Below are positions 1 through 37,833 of a DNA stretch of 64,000 nt, piece by piece. Both the position numbers and the translations under genes were made by a program. The notes beneath the pieces are model-generated. The model did no database searches and was not told where the DNA came from. It was given only the letters and a program-made list of their open reading frames with translations. Origin of the DNA: Cristatella mucedo (Eukaryota; Bryozoa; Phylactolaemata; Cristatellidae); the NCBI GenBank assembly GCA_009760855.2, contig WPIO01000185.1:294001-358000 (forward strand). The letters are read 5' to 3'. Numbering within the stretch: the stretch's first letter is position 1; every line of letters starts with the position of its first letter.

Positions 1-560
1 GCCTAGCCTAGTTGAGTTCGGGGTTAGGTAATCTGGCACCAAACACGCCTGAAGCAGGTCTACAACGAGCCTGGTTCGATAGACTTCTGCGTCTGCCAGT
101 CTCCATAATAGCGGTAGTGAGCAGCAGGTCGGTAGTGGGCAGCATGTCGAAGTAGCAGCAACAGCACAAGGCAGAAGGAGCTATAATAAAAACTAGCTGA
201 TTCAACAGCCTCTTTTGTATAGCGACAGAAGAGCCTTTACGGCTATCACCACCGCTTGCAGTAGTGACAAAGGATCGCCAACCTAGCCTAGTTGAGTTCG
301 GGGTTAGGTAATCTGGCACCAAACACGCCTGAAGCAGGTCTACGACGAGCCTGGTTCGATAGACTTCTGCGTCTGCCAGTCTCCATAATAGCGGTAGTGA
401 GCAGCAGGTCGGTAGTGGGCAGCATGTCGAAGTAGCAGCAACAGCACAAGGCAGAAGGAGCTATAATAAAAACTAGCTGATTCAACAGCCTCTTTTGTAT
501 AGCGACAGAAGAGCCTTTACGGCTATCACCACCGCTTGCAGTAGTGACAAAGGATCGCCC
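1..560 (+). repeat. 280-bp tandem duplication, two near-identical copies
   Basis: Positions 1-280 and 281-560 are the same sequence; the differences I see are one internal substitution (ACAAC at 62 versus ACGAC at 342) and the junction base. The duplicated unit contains the 3' half of a minus-strand SINE-1 plus 180 bp of flank. Copies may continue left of the window. Confidence 0.95.
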
Positions 561-645
561 ACCGATGCAGGATTCGACTCACGACCTCGGGGCCGAGGTC
601 GTGAAAAGCAACCACCTTACCTAGCGAGCCATCACCGCTCACCAG
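470..645 (-). mobile_element. SINE-1 copy (tRNA-headed)
   Basis: On the minus strand a tRNA-like head with A-box-like TGGCTCGCTAGG and B-box-like GAGTCGAATCC leads to the family body (GCAAGCGGTGGTGATAGCC) and the tail (CGCTATACAAAAGAGGCTGT). Its 3' half also occurs in the first tandem copy at 190-283. Confidence 0.75.
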
Positions 646-796
646 GGCCCCCGAATTGCCAAGATTCAAGGCCCCAGGTGCTCAAAAGAAGCTAGGCAAA
701 GCCCCCCATTAACGATTGCACTTTACATGGCAAAGTGTTTAGAATGTATCGTCCAATTTCACATTGGTTACCTACATCACTGCTAAGTTCCGATCT

Positions 797-858
797 GGTC
801 AGATAACTGTGATCAGATAACTGTGATCAGATAACTGTGATCAGATAACTGTGATCAG
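797..858 (+). repeat. 14-bp tandem repeat, four units
   Basis: The unit GATCAGATAACTGT is repeated four times with almost no divergence, directly before an L2-A 3' end. Confidence 0.9.
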
Positions 859-1115
859 TGGACGGGGGCACAAAGCTGTGTTACCGCGATTTTCCCTTTA
901 TGCGCTCATGCGTGCTGACACTGTGCATGCTGCCACTGACCATAGTTGCATGCTGACCCTGTGCATGTCACCCCTAACCGTGTTATTCCTGTTGTCTATT
1001 GACCATGCTACCATTAATAATTTGGTCGTGCTTCCTTTGCAGCAAATGTAAAGTGCCTAGAAAGATACTGAGTTCTCTGAGGGTGCTATATAAAATGCAT
1101 TATTATTATTACTAC
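858..1115 (+). mobile_element. L2-A LINE, 3' end
   Basis: The 3' UTR of the L2-A family: the GTGCATGCTGCCACT and CCCTGTGCATGTCACCCCTA blocks, the terminal hairpin, and a (TTA)n tail near 1097-1110. No coding sequence remains. Confidence 0.8.
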
Positions 1116-1464
1116 CGTGGCTGCAGACTGAGTAAGCAAAATGCCACGAGATTCGAACAATGCACTCTGAACACCGAGCGGCATAATTTCACGATCGCTA
1201 CGGAAGTTTCTCGAAGCTTCCGTAGAGCAGATCACCTCGAAATGAATGGCAGCTATTCGTGGGGCCCTCTGCCTCACCTGCTGCTGCAGTGGTGCAGCAG
1301 CAGATGAGGCAAAATACCTATTTGGACAAAGCTACGACAAAGAAGGTGGCAGAAAAGGCCGGTCAGCTGGATCTATCAGGAGCTCTCCAGCAGACCGAAA
1401 GTAGCACCAGCGGCAGTCCCCTTACAAAAACTGAAGGAGAAAAGTCGAGCGCCGGCTCGCTCAC

Positions 1465-28403
<26,939 letters not shown>

Positions 28404-28559
28404 GCGGCCTCTGCCAGCGCGCAGCAGCAGCGGCTCGTTCTCGTTCCGCTACAGCTCGCGGTGACCGCTCGCTTGTTAGAACTCCGCGGCCGGGCGCACG
28501 CTCGCTGCTGCTCGGCAGCTTGCAGGTTTGACTGGCTGGCGATTGACTGGTCGCCTCTT

Positions 28560-28640
28560 CAACCGAAGCGCTCGATAAAGGAGCGGCGGCGTAGCGGTCT
28601 GCTTGCAGCGCATGCGCACTCCGAGTTCCGCCAACAGGTG
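28560..28640 (-). promoter_or_regulatory. Putative Jagged promoter with NRF1-like site
   Basis: The 300 bases upstream of the Jagged ATG are rich in CpG. At 28607-28618 the coding strand reads TGCGCATGCGCT, a perfect match to the palindromic NRF1 consensus, about 205 bp before the ATG. A weak TATA-like TTTATCGAG lies at about 28570-28580. The transcription start itself cannot be placed from sequence alone. Confidence 0.4.
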
Positions 28641-29544
28641 GGCATCTGCGGTTCGATCGATTTGGGTCGGTCATCTATACGGTGAAATTAATAGAAGATG
28701 GATTTTCCGGAGTAAATAGTTTTTATTCGGAAATTGAACGCTAGAGGCAACGCACTAGTCACTAGTGTCCGGTTCGTGCCGGGAGAATTTGCTGAAAAGC
28801 TATCGAGTGGGCGCTGAGGCACGCCGCACGCCGATCGAGCCGCCTATCGGCAGCAGGACGCTGGGTAAAGCGGTTTAAGCGAGAGACATGTGTGCGGGGC
28901 TAAGCGTCTTGCGGTGAATGAGTGACTCACTGGATCTGTCAAGAATCACCGATAAAAGAAAGGGTTTCCGGGTGTATATGAGGCCGAAGGTTTGCCAACT
29001 CGCAAAAATTAGCAGACATTCAGCAACATCACCCGACACGTATTTCGACAAGCTCAGATCTCCACAACTTGATGATAAAGGCAGTGTAGTGCTTAAGTAA
29101 TTTGGATTTTTTCCTGTAAGCATTGCGTTCTTACTTGTGCCTGATTCTGCGCATGCTACTAGTCAGCGGCCACTTGGTGCCTTTTAGCGTGCGGCTTTTG
29201 CACACTAGTCTAAGCGTGCTACCTCGCTTGTCGCTAGCTCCCTGTTATTTCTTCTCTTGCGGACAGCTGTGAAGCGTGTGCGTATAGAGATTTGATTCGC
29301 TAAGGCACTACACGAACAATCGGTATCCCGATAGCCTGGTCACGATCGTCCGGCCAAATGCTGCGGCCTCTATGGGAGTCGACGGGAAGCTCTGTGGCAC
29401 CCGTGAGCTCATACGATCTCGTGCAAACTCCGACGACGCCAAAAACCTGTGAGCCAGTTCCGACGAAGGAATACCGGGTTGTCACCGAATCTCGCTTAGA
29501 GCCGTTCGGATAACAAATATACTGTGCAGTGACACTAGCAACGA

Positions 29545-29762
<218 letters not shown>

Positions 29763-30404
29763 TGCGTATATATATTTTTTGTCTGTAACTCGTAGAGCCA
29801 CTTGGTGTATATGCGGTTTGTTTCGCCGGAGAACTTTCGACTGGCCACTCAAAGCCTGAGAGGCTTCGATGTCCTATTGAGGGCCAGCGGACATTGTCCA
29901 GCGTAAATGCAGGAAGAGAGAAGCGTAAGCAGCGTAAGCGGAGCGGCCAGCGAGGCGAGCAGCAGCGAGTGACGGGTAGAGGCAACGGACGAGTAGTGGC
30001 AGCAGGCGAGTAACGGACACAGTTGACAAGCGGATACACAGGAAGCGCCACTCAAAACGTTCAGACATCGCCGGCTAAACTGGTTTTGGTCCTTTCACAG
30101 TACGAGATGTCAAAGTGCAGACGCAAATGGCTGTCGTTCACGCGGAGAGCGCTTCAAAACCTGACGGGTTGGTCGTGAAAGTGTAATGTGAAGGAACCTC
30201 GGGGGTTCGGTCGTGGGTCTCCTCTTTTGGTACGCCGTCAGTACTCCTCCACTGACCGGTGTCATGGCCAACGCAATCTCGGCTTTCAGTTAGCTGTACG
30301 CCGAACGAATCTCGGCTCGGCCTAAATTTTGACCCCTCTCAGTCTTGCTCTCCATAGCACTGACTTAAATCCCTGATGGCTGCAAAGACAATGTTCTCTC
30401 TCGG

Positions 30405-30600
30405 ATAGATGGTCGCTAATTTCCTGAAGCTTGACGACGATAAGACGAAACTAATAGTTATGGCCAAGCCTAGAGTAATCCTCAAATTGCATGACGTCAC
30501 CCTCAAGAGAGATTCATCTAGCACGAGTTCAATTATGTTTGACCGTAGTCTGAGAGTGCTGCTTCTAAGCGACTTGTCATTTCACGAACGCGACATGTCG
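30405..30600 (+). mobile_element. L2-A fragment, RT thumb region
   Basis: Reads MVANFLKLDDDKTKLIVMAK and then a diverged SDLSFHERD, matching the L2-A segment after the YADD motif ([25 protein letters not shown]). Truncated at both ends. Confidence 0.7.
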
Positions 30601-30714
30601 TTTCAGCTAAACAAAGGTCTCAGCATTTAAAAGCACTGATGCTGCTAAATCTTTGCTCAACTGCCGTACGTGTTACCAAACTCGCGGTTCGCTAAAGCGT
30701 TATCAAGCAAATGG

Positions 30715-31130
30715 GCTGCAAATATAATAGCCTGTACCACAATTCACTGCAATCGGCTTTTAAGCTAAATTCATCCGCAATAAATCGGCTGCGCGAATAT
30801 CCACCTAAGATTAAATGTAATATTAGGCTACATATCAAGTGTACTCACACAACTTTGCGATATTCCGAGAGCGTATTCTCACGAAGTCCACTTCAGGCTA
30901 ATACCGCAATCCGCCTAAATCCACAGCATTCCACCGTAAAGCGGAATAGATCCTATGCTCCTCTTTGATTGCATATGGCAGTGAAATCTGTGCCAAGCAT
31001 AATCATAAAATTGCACGAGAATTGAATGGAGCGTTCTAGTGCAATGCACTGCAATCGACTGCACACCGGTCGGGGGCGGAAATACCACAGTCCACTTCAA
31101 TCCTCCACTAATTGCCCCAAAATAAGTTTC
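30715..31130 (+). repeat. Dispersed repeat, family R1, copy 2
   Basis: Shares ordered blocks with 18165-18610, including CCACAATTCACTG, AATAAATCGGCTGCGCGAA and TCAAGTGTACTCACA. Strongly diverged; class unknown. Confidence 0.45.
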
Positions 31131-31150
31131 GAAGGACTCTAATTTAACCG

Positions 31151-31850
31151 CACATTACAGTAATAATAATATATTTGAAATAGCACTCTTAGAGAACTCA
31201 ATCTCTTTCTAGGCGCTTACGTTTAGTGCAAAGGAAGCATGATGGAATGGTTAGTGATAGCATGCTCCATAAGCAACAAGGATAATATGGTTAGGGGGAC
31301 ATGCACAGAACCAGCATGCAAGTATGGTTAGTGACAGCATGCACAGTGTCAGCACGCATAAGCACATAAAGGTCAAATCACGGGGACCCACGAAATGATG
31401 TAATAAATAGATGCGCTTTTAGCTTCTTTTTAAGTGTGGTCAAGTCAGGCGATGCCGTTAGGTAAGTCGAAAGTGAGTTCAGGCTTTGGGAGCATACGAA
31501 CTAAAGGCCAAGTCTCCATAGAACTTGAGCTTTGTAAGAGGCATATGCAAAAAGTTTGATTCCGATAAGAGGGCGGTACGATGCTTAACCTGGCGGGGAA
31601 GTAGATCTGATAGGTAGGCTGGAGCCAAAGAATGAAGAGACCTAAAAGTGAGTGACACAACCTTGAATGCGTTGCTGGAGTGGGAGCCAGTGCAGGTCGG
31701 CGAGAAGGGGTGAGATGAGGCCACTGCGACGCTCACGACAGACAAGCCCAGATGCAGAGTTGTGTACCAGCTGTAAAAGCCTGATTTCACAGGCCAGAAG
31801 GCCAGCAAGTAGCGAGTTACAGAAGTCAAGACAGGATGTCACTATGGCGA
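31151..31850 (-). mobile_element. L2-A LINE, 3' part
   Basis: Minus strand: C-terminal coding region (LTFRSLHSLAPAYLSDLLPR, DLAFSSYAPKA) with frameshifts, 3' UTR, terminal hairpin at about 31178-31210 and an (ATT)n-like tail. Confidence 0.82.
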
Positions 31851-32089
31851 TGGAACTGGCAGGATTGCACTATGTTAAGTGCGTACCCATATAAATTCAA
31901 GCTGCTTTCGGATGTGAGCTCTCTGGCAATTTATGGCAATCGAAATGGCCTGGGATACCACTGCAATCCATAATCCAAGCAACGGCCAAATTAAGGTACT
32001 ATAACAATTATTGCTGAATTACAGATGCGAAATCAAAAGCTGCTGGTGTCTACCATCAGCCATTCACTTGAAGGCTCCCAGATTAGCTA

Positions 32090-32640
32090 CTTACTTAGTG
32101 ATTCTTTTGGCGATCAAGCCGATCGCTTCTCTAGTTTCATTGTCAGTAAGATAGACTAGATCAGAGAGTTCATCCCTAAGATTGCAGCATCCCCTCTGGA
32201 CTCATTTCCCTCAATTACATCAATACAGGACTCCAGTCGTTCTATTCCATGCACTCTCTCGATGTCTATCTACATTCAAGTAGGCCACGAGTGACCTTAT
32301 CCTGAAATTCATCTCCCAATTAAAGAAGACTACAAGTCCTCTAGACCATTTAGCAGCTGCTCTACTTCTACGATGCATACATCTGCTGCAGCCATGCATA
32401 ACTAACATAATAAGTATGTCATTAGCCTCAGGACATCTCCCTGCCCCTTCCATAAAGACTATAGTTAGGCCACTAATTAAGAAAGCAACACTAGACCAAG
32501 ACAACTTAAGCAGCTTCTCATTGTCTCCCTTCTACCATTCCCATGAAGAATACTGGAACGAGTTGTGGCAGACCAGCTGATTGCTCACATTGAAACTTCC
32601 AAACCTACGAATGCTTCCATTATATCCGTCAGCAGTTTGA
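32090..32640 (+). mobile_element. L2-type LINE fragment, start of RT domain
   Basis: Frames broken by stops read FSSFIVSK-like, then IKKATLDQDNLSSF and VADQLIAHIETSK, matching KKSTLDQENLSNYR and VADQLNSYIETSH of the long copy at 43540-45285. Strongly decayed. Confidence 0.65.
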
Positions 32641-33119
32641 CAAAGCCAGTTACTTGATGATCCTGCCACACACTACTTTTACCTTTTACCTTCAAGTAAC
32701 TGCTCCTAGCGTTGCAGCTTGCAGTATTTACCAGTGCACCACATGAGGAAGTCGGGGATAGATTCGAGCGTCCGACTACCCAGCAATTAATGTAATCCGG
32801 GTGAAGAGTGCAGTACCTCAGCAAGCATACTGCAGGCTTTCGGCCACTGTTCTATGGCAGTAGTCGCCACGAGAGTCCTTGGTGACAGAAGTTGATTATA
32901 CCTCTCAGCCGATTTGAAATCACATGATATACAGCCCTAGCATCTGCTATTTTGGCTGCTTACCAAGCCTGGAAATAGCCTTAGAAAACAGCAGCAGCTA
33001 CTAAGATGTATCTATGAAAGATTCTTGCGAGCCGCTCGATGGCGAGACGGTACGTACAACATCGCCGTACGGCTTTCTGAAGGCTGCTAGCGGATTGGTT
33101 CAGTGGAGTGCTCTTGGAA

Positions 33120-33290
33120 GGTGCTCGCTCTTCACTTGACTGAATGTTCTCACTCTTCACTACCAAGGTCGAGGGTTCGAGTCCTGCTGAGGGTGATCCT
33201 TTACCTTTATCGGCCACTGCCAGTGGTGGCGATAGACACGAAGGTTCTTCGGTTGCTATACAAATGAGGCTGCCGATTCAGCTAATCTTT
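33120..33290 (+). mobile_element. SINE-1 copy
   Basis: B-box-like GGGTTCGAGTCCTG at about 33172-33185, body GCCACTGCCAGTGGTGGCGA and tail TTGCTATACAAATGAGGCTG. The head is diverged. Confidence 0.65.
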
Positions 33291-34719
33291 ATATGCTCTC
33301 AGTGTAGTACTTGGAGGCCCAATGCAATCATATACTCCTACACTTGTAATAATGTCAGCACCAACGAACACTTAGGCATACACTGTCTATGGCGAGGAAA
33401 GCAGAAAAGTGGTTACTCTGTGGTGACCATAATGCGATCCCAGAATTTCTACCAGACGTCCACCTCAACTACCGAACCTCGTTCCTCTCATTCGGAGGAC
33501 CACCTCAAATGAATAAATCATTGTAGTTCCTGGCCCTTGAAATTCTCACCGTACCTCAAATGAAGAGCACCTATATAGCGGCTGCATAGATCACAATACT
33601 TGTAGGGACATTCGGTCGTGGAATGGCAAAGCTGCTTGTGCCCTCTGTGACAACAGGGCAGGGTTTGGCGTTGAGCACCATCGTGGCATTGGCTATCCAA
33701 CCGTTAGCCCTCTGCATTTGGAAGAGCTGTCTTTCCTAGCACCACTTGGCAATGCTCTTTCTCGATCTGGGAAAAATTCCTTGCTAGTTATTTCACAACT
33801 TCAACATTACGCCAAGGAATTCAGTCTCAGCCGTACCGCAGGGACTGAAAGAAAACGTCTACTTTGTTATAGACAACTCGCGAAACGTCGATTGGCGTCA
33901 TAAAAGTTTGTACAGGGCAAACACTATGGAATTTGCCATGCCCAAGCTCAAGGCCACGGCGCTTTTCGTTTGTTACAGATGTCATGTAGCCGAACAGGTG
34001 CTCAACTGCTTGCCTTATTATTCACGCGCAGAGGGCGTGTACACGTCTTAGCCCAATGTTACTGCGTGAAGGTAAAAGCAACGACTTAAACGACGATTGC
34101 TGAGCGTGGCAGTCTGCACGGCGTTCCCTTAACAATACTTACTTTGTCACGGACTCAAAAACACCTAAAAATGTTTACTTACACGGTGGAGTGTCAAGAG
34201 GGTGAACACGGATCAATAGCCAGCAAGTGCACATACCTCTTCCTGCTCAGCGATCTAGGAAGGGCGAAGCAGGGATCCAAAGCTATCATATTCAATTGAA
34301 GGCAAGCACCGATTACCAGCGACGTGAGACATAAATTGCTTCGGTGGGCCTGGTTATGGAAATCACACAGGTATTGCAATATAATCGATGTGTCACTTTG
34401 CCGCTAGCCACGTCATTTCAAAGCGAAGCCACACTGTGCCAAACCCCGAAGTAGAGGTTTAGAAACCCTTACAAAATTATGTTTATGGGGCCCTGCTTCT
34501 GATTACAACATTCTTCCAGGGGAAGGGGAGAAAACCAGTTGCTGCTCCCTCTGCCTTACCGTATCTGTGACCCATGTTTTCTTTTTCGAGAGATTTCCGG
34601 GGAGTGTCGGATAGAGCTGCTTGCCTCACCCTGTTTCCCTTCTTACTTTCTGCCAAATATTCTTAAAAAATTGCCGATACGCAGCTGGTAGCACAAAATT
34701 AATAAGGATGAAATGAAGA

Positions 34720-35460
34720 CACATTTCAATCGGGGTTCAAGCGGCAGCGCTCCACTAAAGCTGCTCTCCTCCGTGTTACCAAAGACATCCTATGTAGCAA
34801 CAATGACGGGAATGTCACTGCCCTAGCTCTGCTAGATCTATCAGCTGCCTTCGACACCATTGATTACGATGTCTTACTTGAACGATCAAGAAAAGCAATG
34901 GGTCTGGCAGACGAAGCACAGGCATGGTTTCAATCGTACTTATCTGATCGTGTTCAATCCGTGCCGTATGGGGTCAGGTCTCATCCACCAGACCAGTAAC
35001 CTGTGGAGTCTCTCAGGGGTCTGTCCTCGGTTCCTTGCTGTTCTCCATTTAAACTCAACCTCTGGGAAAGTGATCAAGGCCCATGGAATAGAATATATAA
35101 CTATATAATATAATTCATTTATATATCACTATCAATATCACTTTTATGCTGACGATACACAGCTGTATTTGTCATTCAAACCGTCGGAGTTTGCTGCATC
35201 AACTGATAAACTGAAGGCTTGCCTTGCTGACGTTCGATCCAGGATGGCCAAAAATTTCTAGAAACTAAACGTGGATAAAACTGAACTGCTGCTCACAGGA
35301 AACCCAAAGCCCGTGGCTAGATTAGAAGGATTTGCTCTTCTATTAGGTGATGCTGTTGTGCGACCATCACCACGTGCTCGAAATTTAGGTGTCGTTTTCG
35401 ACAACTGCCTAAATTTTAAAAGCTTCATTCAGAAGACTGCTTCTACAGCTAGCCATCACG
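34720..35460 (+). mobile_element. LINE reverse transcriptase fragment, diverged family
   Basis: Reads LALLDLSAAFDTIDYDVLLE, AQAWFQSYLSDRVQSV, then (after an AT-rich insertion at about 35085-35140) [26 protein letters not shown] and RNLGVVFDNCLNFKSFI. The sequence is clearly different from L2-A and may be the coding part of LINE-B. Stops and shifts are present. Confidence 0.75.
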
Positions 35461-35476
35461 TCTGATACCTATCCCG

Positions 35477-36215
35477 ACTTTCGCCACAACATCCCCTTAC
35501 CTAACCACATTTATACAGAACTTAAAATGCACCTATTTATGACAGCATTTAGTGGGTCCCTATGATTCGTCTTTATGTGCTTATGCATGCTGAAACTGTG
35601 CATGCTGCCACTAACCACAGTTGCATGCTGACCCGGTGCATGTCACCCCTAAACATGTTATTCATGTTGTTTATCAAGCATGATATCACTCACCATTCAA
35701 TCGCGTTTCCCTTTGCAGCAAATGCAAAGCGCCTAGAAAGACATGAGTTCTCCGAGGGCGCTTTATCAAATGTATTATTATTATTATGATCCAAGATTAG
35801 GAGCTGTCTTCCTCGATGGCATGCCAACAATTTAACTAACTCCTTAGTTCTGTCTCAGACCGTGCATTTAGTTCGTATGCTCCCAAAGCCTGGAACTCAA
35901 TTCCAACTTGCGCCACAACATCCCCTTACCTAACCACATTTATACAGAACTTAAAATGCACCTATTTATGACAGCATTTAGTGGGTCCCTGTGATTCGTT
36001 ATTTATGTGCTCATGCATGCTGACACTGTGCATGCCACTAACCACACTTGCATGCTGACCCTGTGCATGTCATCCCTAACCACGTTGTTCATGTTGATTA
36101 TCAAGCACGATACCACTCACCATTCAACCGTGTTTCCTCAGCAGCAAAAGTAAAGCGCCTAGAAGAGATTGTGTTCTGAGGGCGCTTTATCAAGTATATT
36201 ATTATTGTTATGATT
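35477..36215 (+). mobile_element. Two L2-A 3' ends in direct orientation
   Basis: 35477-35790 and 35905-36215 are both L2-A 3' ends with hairpin and (ATT)n tail. Both share the private variant CCCTTACCTAACCACATTTA, where other copies read DLTTFKKNL-coding sequence without these changes. This suggests local duplication rather than two insertions. Confidence 0.75.
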
Positions 36216-36329
36216 AGATTTTTGTAATTTTCTTTTGGCTGGGGTACCAAAAAAGCCATTAGGCCACTGCTGCTGGGAATGAATACGGCTGCAAGGCCAG
36301 TTTGCTAATTCTAGAGGTTTGACCATACG

Positions 36330-36835
36330 TCTGCTTTGCTAAAAGAGTTAGGATGGCTGCCGGTAGATCAACGGATACAGAGCACAGTTCTTACGCTGAT
36401 CCACAAGGCCTGCCACGGCTTGGCTCCTTTATACCAACTGAACTGCTGCACCAGTTTCAGCCTCTTCGCACCCTCAGGTCCTGTAGGGACAATAAATTAC
36501 CTGTTCCATTCCTCCACTTAAAGACCGTTGGCGACAGAAGCATTTGCTATGCAGGTCCTAGACTGTGGAACTCACTTCCACAATTCTTAGGCAATGATAA
36601 CTACTCTCCTGCTGCCGACTCAGGCACATTCTTTTCCAGCCGTCCTGCGCTGCTACTTCCATGATACTCACTACCTCGACTGCCGAATGACTCGGCTAAG
36701 CTTCTCAATCTCTCTTTGTTGAGTGAGATGAAGTCTGTTGGCTACGAATGCGTACCGAAAGCCGTGTAAGCTGTGAGTTCGCTATACAAAATTCTCCTGC
36801 GTAAAACCCACAGTCTTTGTGGAATTACAAGTGGA
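36330..36835 (+). mobile_element. LINE-B, 3' part
   Basis: Encodes the LINE-B C-terminus: LLHQFQPLRTLRSCRDN, DRSICYAGPRLWNSLPQFLG, NDNYSPAAD. The 3' region with the GCTATACAAAATTCTCCTGC block and a GGAGATACAT end follows. Frames are interrupted. Confidence 0.78.
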
Positions 36836-37731
36836 GATACATGCCTATGTGATAGGTTCGAGATGGCTGCCTACCTATTCGTCGACACTAACAGCCTCAA
36901 CTAACGTTGCTACTGTGTCTGTTAACAGCATAACCAGAACTCAAGAGGTTAAGCTCTCGACGTCTCTTTTCTCTTCAGCGTCGATTGCTTCCACACTTGC
37001 ATAGGAATGCTGCTGCTCTGTATGAATTCAGCAGGTCAATTTGCAAGCTAAATTACTTAATCGAGAAGAATTTCACATATCTTTACTCCAGAGGTAAGAT
37101 TTTTTCATACTTCAGCTCGAACAGCCAAACTAGGATGCAGAATGCCACGCTGATAAGCACAGACGTGAGGGGGTGTGGGAGAGGGGTCTCCACAATAGCA
37201 CAGCAGGGAGCTCGGCGATAACAAGAACCAGCTAGCAACGCAAAAACCTCACGGGCCCAACTCAGCTAGGACTAAGCTCACACACACACGTGCTACATGG
37301 GCACAACAGTTATGATGCTGTAAAAATGGCAATCTACACTTCCCTTCGCCCGGATTATCACGGAGGTGCATCGCCGAGCAGCGGCTTTCATTCAAGTACA
37401 TTTCGTTTAATTTATGTCAATTTTGTTTGCCGCACGAGCACCGCCACCAGTGGTGCTACCAGTGGTGATGCAACAATTCCGAGGAGTCGCCTTAGGGAGG
37501 AGTCTGAGCACGGACCCGGTTCAACAGTACCACACGAATGCGGTTACAATCACAGCTGCGCATGACTTGATCAGCATACTGAGAGCCACTCAGCCTCAGA
37601 CTGTCAGCACGGCACGTTAAGATGCGCAATCCGAGCATTAGCTGACTGACAGGCTACATTGACGTCAGCAGAGCCAAACGGCCAGCTCTGCACCACGCAC
37701 TGCTTGCTCAGGAATGCCAATTGCCATCTAC

Positions 37732-37833
37732 TCAGAGCTTCGAAAAAATGGGAGTTTCGGCGCCTTGCTTCATCGCCGCCTGGGCTGCCTTCATGAGGTC
37801 TTCTGTTTGCAAACCGAACTGATTGTATAGCCT
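37732..37833 (-). CDS. ECH1: ECH1 exon 7 with SKL peroxisomal signal
   Basis: The last coding exon follows a strong pyrimidine tract and TTATTCCAG. It encodes RLYNQFGLQTEDLMKAAQAA, MKQGAETPIFSKL and a stop (TGA). LQTEDL aligns with LQTQDL of vertebrate ECH1. The preceding intron is about 7.5 kb and full of LINE sequence. Confidence 0.93.
   Translation of the reverse strand, partial: RLYNQFGLQTEDLMKAAQAAMKQGAETPIFSKL

Noticed and set aside
797-858. Possible CRISPR-like array
   Set aside because: The 14-bp units are directly adjacent with no spacers; this is a minisatellite in an animal genome.
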